Translations under genes and position numbers: made by a program | Shown: piece after piece, positions 50,003 to 59,821 of the stretch | Layout: every line of letters begins with the position of its first letter | How positions within the stretch are numbered: position 1 is the stretch's first letter | DNA from: Gp6-AA40 sp963818645 | Lineage (GTDB): Bacteria > Acidobacteriota > Vicinamibacteria > Vicinamibacterales > UBA2999 | Direction: 5' to 3' | NCBI GenBank assembly: GCA_963818645.1 | Contig: CAWFTF010000008.1 | Coordinates: 62,001-126,000, forward strand | DNA: 64,000 nt | The notes under the pieces: model-generated | The model's input: the letters and a program-made list of their open reading frames with translations, nothing else | The model's database searches: none | Told to the model about the DNA's origin: nothing

Positions 50003-51443
50003 GCCGACCGGGTTCATTGAAATCCAGCGTAAGAAGCACCCTTCGCGTCCAGCCGAGGAGCGTGTTCACGACTGGCGCGAGGTCTATCTCCCGTATCCAC
50101 CGGGCGAGCTCGAGAAGCAGGGTGCTCGCTGCATGGACTGCGGCATCCCGTTCTGTCATCAGGGCTGCCCGCTCGGCAACCTGATTCCGGACTGGAACGA
50201 TTTGGTCTACCGCGATCGCTGGCGCGCCGCGATCGATCGTCTGCACGCGACGAACAACTTCCCCGAGTTCACGGGCAAGCTGTGTCCCGCTCCGTGCGAA
50301 GGCGCCTGCGTGCTCGGCATCAACGACAGCCCCGTCACGATCAAGTCGATCGAGGCGACCATCATCGATCGCGCGTGGGAAGAAGGGTGGGTCAAACCGC
50401 GGACGCCCGCAACCAGTACCTTCAAGCGGATCGCCGTCGTGGGATCGGGTCCTTCGGGACTTGCGGCCGCCGACCAGCTCAATAGCGCCGGTCACTCGGT
50501 GACGGTCTTCGAGAAGTCCGATCGCATCGGCGGGTTGCTCCGGTACGGGATTCCCGAGTTCAAGATGGAGAAGCGCTTCCTCGATCGCCGGCTGGCGGTC
50601 ATGGAGGCGGAAGGCGTGGTGTTCAGAGCGGGCGTGAACGTCGGTGTCGATGTGCCTGCCGATCGTCTCGTCTCCGACTATGACGCCGTACTCCTCGCGG
50701 GAGGGGCCGAGAAGCCGCGCGATCTGCAGGTGCCTGGCCGTGAGCTTGCCGGCATCCACTTCGCGATGGAGTACCTGACGCTTCAGAACCGACGCAACGA
50801 AGGCGACAAGGTTCCTGACGAGAAGTTCATCAGCGCCAGGGATCGTCACGTTGTCATCATTGGTGGTGGTGACACCGGAGCGGATTGCCTGGGCACTGCA
50901 CACCGGCAGGGTGCACGTTCGATCTATCAGCTCGAGTTGATGGATCGGCCGCCTGATGCGCGTGCGGAAGACAACCCGTGGCCGCTCTGGCCGCAGATCT
51001 TCCGCGTGTCCTCGGCGCACGAGGAGGGCGGAGAACGACTCTACGCCGTCTCGACGCAGCGGTTCTCCGGCGACGAGCACGGGCGCGTTCGCGTCCTGCA
51101 CGCGGTGAAGGTCGAGGTCGTGAAGCAGGACGGACGCATGCAGTTCGTGCCCGTTGCCGGAAGCGAATTCGAGATTCCCGCCGATCTCGTGCTGCTGGCG
51201 ATGGGGTTCGTCGGTCCCGAAAAGGTCGGCCTGCTCGATGGACTCGGCGTCAAGCTGACCGATCGCGGCAACGTGGCGCGCGACGCGCAGTGGATGACGA
51301 GCGTCCCAGGCGTCTTTAGCGCTGGCGACATGCAGCGCGGTCAATCACTCATCGTCTGGGCAATCGCAGAAGGCCGCAGTGCGGCGCGAGCGATCGACAA
51401 GTACCTGATGGGTGAGTCGCAGCTTCCAGCACCGCTCGCGTAA
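49995..51443 (+). CDS. gltD: Glutamate synthase small subunit
   Basis: A 482-residue NADPH- and FAD-binding partner of GltB. N-terminal Fe-S cysteines in CMDCGIPFCHQGCPLGN and CPAPCEGACVLG; FAD site AVVGSGPSGLAAADQL; NADPH site VIIGGGDTGADCLGTAHRQG; C-terminal FAD contact SAGDMQRGQSLIVWAI. Its ATG lies eight bases inside gltB, so the subunits are translationally coupled. Confidence 0.96.
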
Positions 51444-51446
51444 GCT

Positions 51447-51465
51447 CGGTCCTCAGTCCTCGGTC
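51447..51465. repeat. 19-base dispersed repeat, copy 1
   Basis: CGGTCCTCAGTCCTCGGTC, identical at 52724-52742. It begins four bases after the gltD stop and is followed by further CTCGGTCCTC echoes and then a GGCGGGTC palindrome. Confidence 0.75.
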
Positions 51466-51483
51466 TCTCGGTCCTCCAGTAGG

Positions 51484-51507
51484 GCGGGTCCTGCTTTATG
51501 GACCCGC
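51484..51507. repeat. GGCGGGTC-family palindrome
   Basis: GCGGGTCC (51484-51491) pairs with GGACCCGC (51500-51507); loop TGCTTTAT. The flank GTAGG on the left matches the other family members. Confidence 0.65.
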
Positions 51508-51551
51508 GCGATGCGGCTGCCGTGGCTTAGGATCGACGCCGGAGGTGGTGC

Positions 51552-52229
51552 ATGCCACGTGGTGGTTCGCTCGTCATCATCATTCTGTCGATCGCGCTCA
51601 CTGCGCACGCCCAGGAGGCAATCGCTCCGTTCGTGCCGCCGAATGCCAACAGCGTCAGCGGTAACGTTCTCAGGGGGCAGTTGTTGTGGGGCCGAACCGA
51701 CAGTTGGCCAGGCGCGCCGGACTTCTTCTGCCGACAGTCGAACTCGCAGTCGAACGTCCTGCATCCGCTCGCCGATGGCACCCCAAAGTGCTACGCCAAG
51801 GGAATGGTGCTCGGCGACATCGGCGACTCGCCCGATCTCGTGTTGCGGCGGGCGGGTCCGGATGGGGCGGACTTCAATGGCAAGCCACAGCCCGTACCCG
51901 ATGGCACTGTGCTGGGCAGCCTCTACTGGCAGGCGTGGGGCGCGCGCTGCGAGCCGGGGCAATCGGGTTTCTGGTCGGGCTGCGGCGGAAATGGCCGTAC
52001 CGCGCAGATCTACTCGCGCAGTTCCGGGGATCAGACGGGCACGTCTCGTGCCGGAAGTCTGCATCTGGCAACGACACCGCCCGGCAACAATGGGAGTCCC
52101 CTGGACCGAATTGTGATCACCGCTGAGGGGCAGATCATCATCGACACGCTTGCCGGAATGCGGGAGATCGAGATCGGCTCCGCTGACTCATGCGGAACTG
52201 GATATCGCTGTCTTCGCGTGGCTAACTGA
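51552..52229 (+). CDS. Hypothetical exported protein
   Basis: A 225-residue protein with a signal peptide (SLVIIILSIALTAHA then QEAIAPF). The mature part is Gly/Ser/Asn-rich with five to six cysteines (FFCRQSNS, PKCYAKG, ARCEPGQ, SGCGGNG, DSCGTGYRCL), which suggests disulfides, and repeated GxxLG/VLGSLYW segments that look beta-structured. No family recognised. ATG at 51552 with GGAGGTGG upstream. Confidence 0.65.
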   Translation: MPRGGSLVIIILSIALTAHAQEAIAPFVPPNANSVSGNVLRGQLLWGRTDSWPGAPDFFCRQSNSQSNVLHPLADGTPKCYAKGMVLGDIGDSPDLVLRRAGPDGADFNGKPQPVPDGTVLGSLYWQAWGARCEPGQSGFWSGCGGNGRTAQIYSRSSGDQTGTSRAGSLHLATTPPGNNGSPLDRIVITAEGQIIIDTLAGMREIEIGSADSCGTGYRCLRVAN

Positions 52230-52267
52230 CTCATGGCCGGCGACCACTGCGACTGTCTGACATTCCT

Positions 52268-52705
52268 ATGCGCTCAAGACTCTCTCTGATCACGATGTGT
52301 GCGCTCATTACAGCGGCGTGCGGATCCGTGTCGGCTCAGAACGATGCGACCACCGCCATTCCGCCGGCGCTGATGGCGAGCGCGGAAGCGTGGAATAACG
52401 CCGACCTGCCAGGCCACATCGGCCTCTACACCGACACCGCCACATTCATGGGCGGCAACGGTCCAATTCAAGGACGCGATCGCGTGGGTGAGTCACTCGC
52501 GAAGTCGTTCTGGCGTGATGGCAAGCCGAAGCAGACGCTCTCGTTCGACCGCATCGAAGTCCGTCCGCTCGGAGACAGACACGCGCTATCGACAGGGCAC
52601 TTCGTTCTGACGGGCGGCGGCGAAGCGGACCGGAGCGGCTGGTTCAGTCTGACGTGGGAAAAGACCAGCACGGGCTGGCGGATCATTCACGATCATTCGA
52701 GCTGA
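52268..52705 (+). CDS. SnoaL-like/DUF4440-type exported protein
   Basis: A 145-residue protein. After a signal sequence (SLITMCALITAACGSVSA) comes a single NTF2-like fold: AEAWNNADLPGHIGLYTDTA, GPIQGRDRVGESL, RHALSTGHFVLTGGGE and GWRIIHDHSS, the usual end of the SgcJ/DUF4440 families. The Cys in TAACGS might be a lipidation site, although the lipobox is imperfect. Molecular role unknown. Confidence 0.75.
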   Translation: MRSRLSLITMCALITAACGSVSAQNDATTAIPPALMASAEAWNNADLPGHIGLYTDTATFMGGNGPIQGRDRVGESLAKSFWRDGKPKQTLSFDRIEVRPLGDRHALSTGHFVLTGGGEADRSGWFSLTWEKTSTGWRIIHDHSS

Positions 52706-52723
52706 GGTTCGGTCTTCAGTCCG

Positions 52724-52742
52724 CGGTCCTCAGTCCTCGGTC
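52724..52742. repeat. 19-base dispersed repeat, copy 2
   Basis: CGGTCCTCAGTCCTCGGTC, identical to 51447-51465, between two convergent genes. Its last bases form the stop codon of the anti-sigma gene on the minus strand. Confidence 0.75.
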
Positions 52743-53319
52743 AGCGCCGCTGGAGTGTGCCCTCGTGCTGGAAAACATATTCGGCGAGAATACGTTCGCC
52801 GGATGCTCTTGCAGAACGGCGAAGCGTCAATCGCATCGGCCCGGTCGGAGCGCTGCGGACGAGCGCGGCCGGCAACGCCAGCACCAGTTCCGTCTCTCCC
52901 ATGCGCACCGGAACGTCAGTGGCCTGTGCCCACTCCTCTCCCGTGTCGAAGCGCATCTCCGCATCGACCGATTCCACGCCGGTAAAGTCCGCCCTCAGCC
53001 TCGCGACAATCACATCGTCGTCGGCCCACGCGGCACATCGGACTGTTTCCCCAGGGCCGAGCGCATACGATCTGACGCGAACACCGTCGCGCGCGAGGCG
53101 ATTCAGCACCGCATCGTTGACGAAGGCCTGAATGCTGCCGGCACGCGCGAGGGCGCCGATGCCATCGCGCAGACGTTCGGCGTCCGCCAGCATTCTCGCG
53201 CATCGTTCGCAGGCGAAGATGTGTGCTTCGATGCGCTCCGCATCACCCGGTGTGATATCCGAGGTCCAGTAGTCGGCCAATTCACCGAACGATGGGCACG
53301 GCGCGCTCGTGTTGGTCAT
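52741..53319 (-). CDS. Anti-sigma factor with zinc-finger (zf-HC2-like) domain
   Basis: A 192-residue protein from the ATG at 53319. The N-terminus has the anti-sigma zinc motif as ERIEAHIFACERCARMLADA (His-x3-Cys-x2-Cys). The rest is a beta-rich domain (VRCAAWADDDVIVARLRADF, VPVRMGETELVLALPAAL). No clear transmembrane helix is present, so it may be soluble. It overlaps the sigma factor gene by four bases and should hold that sigma factor inactive. Confidence 0.8.
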   Translation of the reverse strand: MTNTSAPCPSFGELADYWTSDITPGDAERIEAHIFACERCARMLADAERLRDGIGALARAGSIQAFVNDAVLNRLARDGVRVRSYALGPGETVRCAAWADDDVIVARLRADFTGVESVDAEMRFDTGEEWAQATDVPVRMGETELVLALPAALVRSAPTGPMRLTLRRSARASGERILAEYVFQHEGTLQRR

Positions 53320-53825
53320 GACGCCCTCGGTGCCTCGATGCAGTCGCGAATCGAGGCGAGCGCGCGATGCCGGCTGACGCGGACCGCGCCAGCCGTCGTG
53401 CCGAGTGCCGCAGCGATTTCCGTTGCCGACCTGTCGGCGTAATACGTGAGCAGCACGATCGTTCTCTCGCGTTCGCGCAGAGCCGCGAGACACGGCGCGA
53501 GACGCCTGCTGTCGAGTGCGAGATCGTTCGATGTCTCCGTGGCCTCATCGAACGGCTCGAAGCGCGCGACGATTGCCGCCCGCCTCCGTTCGCCCCGCCT
53601 CTGACCAGCGACCATCATCCGGCTCGTGCCGAGGACGAACGATCCGATCTGATCGGGCTCGCGGACCTCGCCCGCCCTGAGACGCGTGATCACCACCAGC
53701 ATCACCTGCTGCGCCAGATCGTCAGCCGCGGATCGGTCCGGCAGATGCTTCAGTCCGAACAGCCGCACGCGCGGCGCGAATCGTCGATACAACTCCGTTT
53801 CGGCGGCGGTCAGCTTCATCGGCAT
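53316..53825 (-). CDS. ECF-type RNA polymerase sigma factor
   Basis: A 169-residue sigma-70 family factor. Region 2 includes YRRFAPRVRLFGLKHLPDRS, shown at the limit, and AADDLAQQVMLVVITRLRAG. Region 4 includes LRERERTIVLLTYYADRSAT and EIAAALGTTAGAVRVSRHRA, the helix-turn-helix for the -35 element. Paired with the downstream anti-sigma factor. No promoter of matching type could be identified. Confidence 0.9.
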   Translation of the reverse strand: MPMKLTAAETELYRRFAPRVRLFGLKHLPDRSAADDLAQQVMLVVITRLRAGEVREPDQIGSFVLGTSRMMVAGQRRGERRRAAIVARFEPFDEATETSNDLALDSRRLAPCLAALRERERTIVLLTYYADRSATEIAAALGTTAGAVRVSRHRALASIRDCIEAPRAS

Positions 53826-53938
53826 CCGTTGCAGCTACCGCACGCGCCACCACACCGTCGTCGCACGTGCTCATCGGCCTCGCACGCGAACTCGTCACGA
53901 CGCTACGGTACAGGCCGCGCGACTGACGCGTCAATCAC

Positions 53939-54682
53939 TCACCGGCTGTTCATGGTCTGCAGGCCGAGGTGTTGTTCCAACACGTCGCCGGCCGCGCGCA
54001 GGGCCGCGGCGCCGTCGCCTTCGAATGCCGAGCCGTGCATCGCGGCCAGCAGTCTGGGCTGTAACTGCGCCAGCGTCTCGAGACGGTCGCGTGTCTGTGG
54101 CGTAAACGGCACGTAGTCCATGAGAACGGGATGCGCCTGCATCATCGCGATCGCCTCGCTATAACGGCCGACGACGTCGTCGCGGGTAACAGCCTCTCTG
54201 GGCCCGAGTTGGTGAAAGAGATCAGAGCAAAACAGCACGCGGTCCTGCTCTTCGAAGAGCATGCCTGCATCCCACCCGTGCGGCAGGTGAGGCGTGGGGA
54301 TCCACCGGAATCGATGACGCCCCGTCGAGAGAACGTCGCCGGGAGCCAGCGCGAAAGGCGGACGAGTGGCGAAGTCCGTGATGTTGACCATCGCCCCCAC
54401 CTGGCCGCACGCGGCTTGTGCATGGGGAGCTCGGGCCAGCCACTCATTCAGCGCGCCGCATTCGTCCACTTCGAAATGGCTCCAACTGATCCAGCGCAGC
54501 GAGACGGGATCGATCAGGCGGCTGACGGCTTCCCACATCTCGGGAAACATCGACCGCATGCCCGTATGGAAGAGCAGCGGTTGTTCGTCTTTCACGAGGA
54601 AGTGATTGAACTGCAGGTCGAACTGCGGAACGTGAATCGAGATCCGGTACACGTCGCGGGCGATCTCGTCGATGACGGCCAT
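53939..54682 (-). CDS. MBL-fold protein of the ODP/flavodiiron type
   Basis: A 247-residue cytosolic MBL-fold protein. The metal site is WSHFEVDECGALNEWL, the HxExD form found in flavodiiron proteins and oxygen-binding diiron proteins rather than HxHxDH, with further ligands in PHLPHGWD, CSDLFHQ and AAMHGSAF. No flavodoxin domain follows. The ATG at 54682 sits behind GGGAGGTGC. A diiron oxygen or NO-related role is likely by family, not proven. Confidence 0.8.
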   Translation of the reverse strand: MAVIDEIARDVYRISIHVPQFDLQFNHFLVKDEQPLLFHTGMRSMFPEMWEAVSRLIDPVSLRWISWSHFEVDECGALNEWLARAPHAQAACGQVGAMVNITDFATRPPFALAPGDVLSTGRHRFRWIPTPHLPHGWDAGMLFEEQDRVLFCSDLFHQLGPREAVTRDDVVGRYSEAIAMMQAHPVLMDYVPFTPQTRDRLETLAQLQPRLLAAMHGSAFEGDGAAALRAAGDVLEQHLGLQTMNSR

Positions 54683-54772
54683 GAGCACCTCCCAAATGTG
54701 CGTCTCATCAGGGAAGTGCCACGAGTTCAAGGGGTGTTACACCTCGACCGCAGGAAGGCGATGGTCCGGGTG

Positions 54773-55571
54773 TCAGGCGCGGGAGAAGACCATTCCGAAT
54801 CCCTGCGCGCGCGGATTGACACCGAGCAGGCGCACCCCGTTCATCAGTCCGTGCGGCGTCGACGAGACGACGGGAACTTTGATCCTGTTCTCGAGCGGCA
54901 CGATCAGATCGAGGGTCCGGAGTGCGCCGCACGAGACAACGAGAGCGTCTGCCTTCCTCGAGTTGGCGTACGCGTCAGCGCCGAGGTTGAACAGGATTTC
55001 CTGCGTGGCGGCTCCCTCGGGGACGCGCTCGTAACCGAGGCCTTTTGCTGACGTCACCTCGAAGCCGTGTTCCTCGAGGAACAGCTTCAGTCTGCCGGTG
55101 ACCACGTCGGTGTACGCGGTGGCAACCGCCACACGCTTCGCATTCGCCGTCCTGAGGCCGTCGATCAGACCGTTGCTCTGCGTCGTCGCCGGAACTCCCG
55201 TTGCCTTCGTCACGCGCTCGACCAGATCCTGGTTGAACTTGGCGCCCTTATAGAAAGTCAACGACGATCCGAAGACGGAGATGACCTTCGCGCCGCGCTT
55301 CTTGAGCGCCTCGGCGACAGGAACGACTCGCGGGATGGCCTCTTCGTAGCCCTCGACCGTCATGCCGCCCGGCAGGCCGACGCCGTCGCCGAGGAACTCG
55401 ACACCGGCGGGATAGAGACGCTTCGCGTCTGGCGGAATCGGGTAGTCCTTGGGCGGAAAGATCAATCCAAGCGCCGGATCGCTCGCGAAGCCCAACGCAG
55501 GTGAGGCCGAGAACCGCACCGGCAGTGGCGGCACCGGTAATCTTCACGAAGTCGCGACGGGACGTCGACAT
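54773..55571 (-). CDS. Tat-exported Asp/Glu racemase / arylmalonate decarboxylase-like protein, frameshifted
   Basis: Begins with a twin-arginine signal (MSTSRRDFVKITGAATAGAV) at 55571. One inserted base near 55500 separates this from the body, which reads ALGLIFPPKDYPIPPDAKRL, SVFGSSLTFYKG, TTQSNGLIDGLRTANAKRVA, ATAYTDVVTGRLKLFLEEHG and ALVVSCGALRTLDLI. The single Cys in SCGALRT matches the C-terminal catalytic Cys of the racemase superfamily. The N-terminal Cys is replaced by a GSS, as in arylmalonate decarboxylase or maleate isomerase relatives. Length is one over a multiple of three. The substrate is unknown, and the periplasmic location is unusual for the family. Confidence 0.78.
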
Positions 55572-55616
55572 ATGGCCTCCGAGCCCTGAAGTGGTCGCTT
55601 GAACTATACACCGCCG

Positions 55617-57063
55617 TCAGTTGGTCCCGGCACGTCCCAGCCATCGCGTCATCTCCGCGATCGTGACGACGCGATTGTCGGCAGGGTAGTGCACCGGGAT
55701 GATTCGCTGCACGTCGAGCTTCAGACGCTGAATGTTGTCTGCGAGGCTCAGCGTGTACGGGCTCGGCGGGTTCGGCGGTGATCGCAGCCGGGGGCTGCGG
55801 ATTGTAGGCATCGGCTTCCAGCAGGACCTTCTCTTTCGGCAGATACGCCACGAGCATCCCGTCGTGGTGGAGGAAGTTCTTCAGGTGATGAAGTTCCAGC
55901 ACATGCGTCCCGTCCGTGAGGATCTTCCGGTCACCCATGCCTTCCACGATCGGCTTCTTCCCAGATGTCTGCGCCTTGTCCGGATTCAGCGTGTGCGGCA
56001 GTGAGAGCACCTTTTCCAGATACGCCTTGTTCGACTCGTGCGTCAGGATCGTGGACCCTTCGGCGACGAATGCGCGCAAGCCGCCGGCGTGATCGAAATG
56101 GCTGTGTGTGTTGATCACGTATCGAATCGGTTTGTTCGGAATGAGGCGCTTCGCTTCGGCGATGACGGCCAGTGCGCGCTCTTCGCTCTGCCCCGATTCG
56201 ATCAGCGCGATGTAGTCCTTGAAGTCGATAGCGATGACCGTGTATCCACCGGTCATCACGTAGACGCCGTCACTGAGCTTCTCCACTGTCACAGGTGGAG
56301 GTGCCTGAGCCGCCGCGGCCGGTGCGCCGCCTCGCCCTTGGGGTGGCTGTGTATTCACCGGCGCGTTGATCTTCACGTCGCTCACGCGCAGGTCGAAGAC
56401 GGGATGCCCGCCCTGCTGCTGCACGATGTGCATCGGGAACTGAACCCCACCGCCCACGTCCTTGTAATCGCTGTAGACGGCCACAAACGGCATGTCGCCC
56501 ATGACCGGGTGATCGATCATCGTTTCCACGCGCGCGATCAGGTTCTTCTCGTCGACATAGGCCTTCACTGGTGCCTTGTTGTCACCGACGAAGGTGATCA
56601 CCGTCTGCTTCGCGCCGCCCGGTGCCGGGGCGACGGTGGCATTGCGCGCGGCCGCCGCACGGACGAACGCGTGCGGCATCATCCAGATCTCCAGTTGCTG
56701 CGCCCAGGGCGAGCTGCCGCTCACGACATTGGACTGCGACTGCTCACCGATGATCGGCTGCTGGCCGCCGCCGCGCGGCGGATTCTCGCCCTGCAGACGC
56801 ACGCGATCGACGCGTGACGCCGTCGCCTCGAAATCGATGCCGCGGGTGTAGCTCTTCTCGATGAACTTCGGCCATGGTGCGCTCGCGTTCGGATTCTGGC
56901 CGAGGGCGTAGTCGAAGCCGGTTGCCGAATACTGGACGGTCTTCAGCGCGTCGGCGCCGAGCGCCTTCGATACCGCGCCGATAGTGGCCTTGGCATCCTG
57001 GGCCGCTGCGTTCGCGGCGCATGCGCAGGCCAGCACGGCGATGAACAGAGATTTCTTCACCAT
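55617..57063 (-). CDS. Exported two-domain MBL-fold hydrolase, frameshifted near 55775
   Basis: A signal peptide (KKSLFIAVLACACAANAAA), then an N-terminal ~220-residue beta domain (VYSDYKDVGGGVQFPMHIVQ) and a C-terminal MBL domain with YVINTHSHFDHAGGLRAFV and further His in ILTHESN and ELHHLKNFLHHDG. At YNPQPPAAITAEP (~55775) the frame shifts. The other frame gives PSPYTLSLADNIQRLKLDV and ends in VTIAEMTRWLGRAGTN at 55617. One base over a multiple of three. It is paralogous to the next upstream gene and likely in one operon with it (20 bases apart). Substrate unknown. Confidence 0.85.
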
Positions 57064-57083
57064 CGTTTCCTCCTCCGCGACTG

Positions 57084-58550
57084 TCAGTTCGTGCCCGCGA
57101 TCGTCGGTTTGGCCTTGATGGTTTTCACCATCTGATCGAACGGCTCGATGACACCGTGCACCGGCACGTCACGGTCGATCCTCAGCTTCCGCTGCGCGAG
57201 ATTGGTGAGCACGTTCTCACCCCACAGGTGCTGGTTCCATCCGGCGTCGTACAGGTCGGCCTGCACGAGCATCCGCTCGCGTGGCACGTACGCGTAGAGG
57301 TTCGTTCCCTCGCGCGGATTGTCGAGCAGGTGATAGAGCTGCACCTCCATCGACTTGTCCTTCAGCGTCATCTGATCGTCCACCCATTCGAATTTCGCCG
57401 ACTTGGGATTCATCTGAAGCGCGTCGGGCACGATCGTGTGCGGGCGGGCAAGGAGATCCTTGAAGAACGCTTCGTTGGCACGATGCGTCACGATGGTCAG
57501 ATCCTCCGCCACTGCAACGCGCAGCCCGCCCGAGTGATCGAAATGGTGATGCGACACGATCGCCGTCGTGAGCGGCTTCGCGCTGAGCGTCCTCGCCTTG
57601 TCGATCACCGCCTTCGAGCGCGCTTCGTTGAGCGGCACTTCGTAGAGCACGAGGTGATCGTCGAACTCGAACACGACGCTGCGATGATTGCCAGACCCGG
57701 CCAGCCACCAGATCCCCTTCGCGACCGGCTCCACGGTGACGACGACCGGGGGTGGCGTCGGAACTGATGCTGATTTCACACCGGCGGGTACCGCCAGGTC
57801 GGCGACGTCGCCGTTCACTGCGTTCTTCGAAACCTGCAGATCGAACTGCAGGTACTTGTCCATCATCGTCGTCAGCCGCCGCGGCAGCTTCACGCCGTCG
57901 ACGTCTTCGTAGTCCGAGAACGTCGTGACGATCGCCACGTCTCCCATGTTCGCGTTGTCGCTCATCGACGTCACCTTCGAGGGCAGGTGCGTTGATTGGT
58001 CGATGGCGAGAGTCACCGTGTCGCCGAGAGCCGTGGTGATGTCCACGAGTTGCAGGCCGCCTTCCGTGCGAGGGTTCGCGAGCTTGGCAGCGGGATCGAG
58101 CGCGGCTCGCACGACAGTGATCGGGTGGTGGAGCAGTTCGACTCGACGTTCGCGCACTGCCGCCTCACCGGCGCGATTCAGGGTGCCGTCGGGTGTGGCG
58201 TTGTACGCGACGACGCCATCGAGTCCCTGCGCGACCCGCTGAGTCGTCGCGCCAGCGAACTGGAATTGGGCTTCGCGCAATTGCTGCACGCGAGTCCGGC
58301 CGTTGGCCAGGTCGATCGCACGCGCGTGCTCCGTCACCTTCCACACCGGCAGCTCATCGTCTGGCAGCCGGTTCTGACCGGCGTTCGGTGCCGAGCCACT
58401 GCCGGTGATGTGCAGAGACGTCAGCGACTGGATGCGGGAAGCGCCTCCGAGTGCGGCAGCGGCATCGTCGATGACTTGCCGCTCCGGAGGAGCAGACGAA
58501 CAGCCAGTCATGAGAGCGGCGATGAAGACAAGCGCGCGTGTGCGAATCAT
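57084..58550 (-). CDS. Two-domain MBL-fold lipoprotein
   Basis: A 488-residue predicted lipoprotein (lipobox LMTGC). The N-terminal beta domain includes AALGGASRIQSLTSLHITGSG and FSDYEDVDGVKLPRRLTTMM. The C-terminal MBL domain has VSHHHFDHSGGLRVAVAE with intact HxHxDH and THRANEAFF. The same layout as the 55617-57063 product, which follows it on the minus strand. The gene is intact. The N-terminal domain resembles outer-membrane lipoprotein-sorting folds in predicted shape only; this is a guess. Confidence 0.85.
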   Translation of the reverse strand: MIRTRALVFIAALMTGCSSAPPERQVIDDAAAALGGASRIQSLTSLHITGSGSAPNAGQNRLPDDELPVWKVTEHARAIDLANGRTRVQQLREAQFQFAGATTQRVAQGLDGVVAYNATPDGTLNRAGEAAVRERRVELLHHPITVVRAALDPAAKLANPRTEGGLQLVDITTALGDTVTLAIDQSTHLPSKVTSMSDNANMGDVAIVTTFSDYEDVDGVKLPRRLTTMMDKYLQFDLQVSKNAVNGDVADLAVPAGVKSASVPTPPPVVVTVEPVAKGIWWLAGSGNHRSVVFEFDDHLVLYEVPLNEARSKAVIDKARTLSAKPLTTAIVSHHHFDHSGGLRVAVAEDLTIVTHRANEAFFKDLLARPHTIVPDALQMNPKSAKFEWVDDQMTLKDKSMEVQLYHLLDNPREGTNLYAYVPRERMLVQADLYDAGWNQHLWGENVLTNLAQRKLRIDRDVPVHGVIEPFDQMVKTIKAKPTIAGTN

Positions 58551-58624
58551 GGACGGGGATTGTAAACCTTGCCCGGGTCGAGGGCGAGTTGTTCTCTGGT
58601 CCGGCCGAACACGTTATTCAAGGT

Positions 58625-59605
58625 ATGAAAGGCCGGATTAGGCACCTCGACGATTGGGTCGCCGAAACTCCGGAATCGATTGCCGCCAGGCTCGAAAGCG
58701 CCAGGAGCGCTCAGGGCCAGGCGCGACGGACGATGGGCATCATGTCGATCATCTCGATGATGATGCTCATCGCCAGCTACAACGCCTACCTCTCGTACGA
58801 CACGACCTGGATCCTGGACCTCCCTCAGAAAGAACTGGCCGGAGGGACGACCGTTGCAGGCGTGCTCACGGACCAGGCGCTCAAGGACTGGGCCGCCTCT
58901 CGAAGTGTGCAGGTGCCGCTTCTTGGCATCCGAACATCGGTTGACGATGCGCCCGTTCTCGGGACTGCAACGTTGCTCGTGCTGGCGTTCTGGCTGGTAC
59001 TGCTGACGAGACGCGAGAATCACACCGTCGGTCTGCTCCTGAGGGACACGGACACAGAGCTGCCAGAGGACGACGAGTCAGAATCGCCAGGGCATCGTCC
59101 TTCGTACTCGAGCGGGCAGCGGTGGCTGATCTTCCACACCGTTGCTTCCAACAGCGTGTTCATCACCTGCGATCGATCGCTGGCGCCTGTGCAGTCGCTT
59201 GGTCCGAAGTGCGCTGCGTCAACGAGTGCCAATGGCGGATTCAAAGCCTGGATGAGCGAGCAGGCGTATGCCTTCCTGAGCAGGTTCTTCTTCGACTTCC
59301 CGGTGATCGTGTCGTCGATCGTCTTCGTACTCGATCGCTGGTCCTACTTCGAACCGGATGCGTTCACCGTTGGCGCACAGACACCGGGAGTTGGCAGTGC
59401 GTTCTTCTGGTTCTCGATGGTGGTGTTCTTCGTCTGCTGGATTCCTCTCGTGATGTGCTGTCGTCGCTCGCGTCTGTATTCGGAAGCCACGGGGCGCGTG
59501 CTCAAGGAGTACGGCACGCGGCTGCGCGCCGATCTGCTGCGACATCAGCCGATCGCCAGGCGGGAAGGTTTCACTCAGCCCGCGATCAGCCGCATCGGCG
59601 GTTGA
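58625..59605 (+). CDS. Hypothetical multi-span membrane protein
   Basis: A 326-residue protein from the ATG at 58625 (MKGRIRHLDDWVAETPESIA). Transmembrane segments: GIMSIISMMMLIASYNAYLS, ATLLVLAFWLVLLT, FFFDFPVIVSSIVFVLDRW and FFWFSMVVFFVCWIPLVMCC. A Glu/Asp-rich cytoplasmic loop separates the second and third. No family recognised. It is divergent from the MBL lipoprotein; the start may also be one of the earlier in-frame codons from 58538. Confidence 0.65.
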   Translation: MKGRIRHLDDWVAETPESIAARLESARSAQGQARRTMGIMSIISMMMLIASYNAYLSYDTTWILDLPQKELAGGTTVAGVLTDQALKDWAASRSVQVPLLGIRTSVDDAPVLGTATLLVLAFWLVLLTRRENHTVGLLLRDTDTELPEDDESESPGHRPSYSSGQRWLIFHTVASNSVFITCDRSLAPVQSLGPKCAASTSANGGFKAWMSEQAYAFLSRFFFDFPVIVSSIVFVLDRWSYFEPDAFTVGAQTPGVGSAFFWFSMVVFFVCWIPLVMCCRRSRLYSEATGRVLKEYGTRLRADLLRHQPIARREGFTQPAISRIGG

Positions 59606-59821
59606 CCCATCTCTGTTGGGTCTCGACTCGAGCCCGTTTTACTTTCTGTAGCGCGTCACGGCGCTCACAGTCGCGCCTCAGAAGCGCCCTGCGGCGTGGG
59701 AGTCGACCTGCTGCCTGATCGACGTGTGTCCCGCCGCGGGCTTGCGAGCGTCGCGACTAGGAGTAACCGAACTGACCCGCTGCTCACATGGACGCTGCGA
59801 GCTACCGGCAGGTAAACGCCG

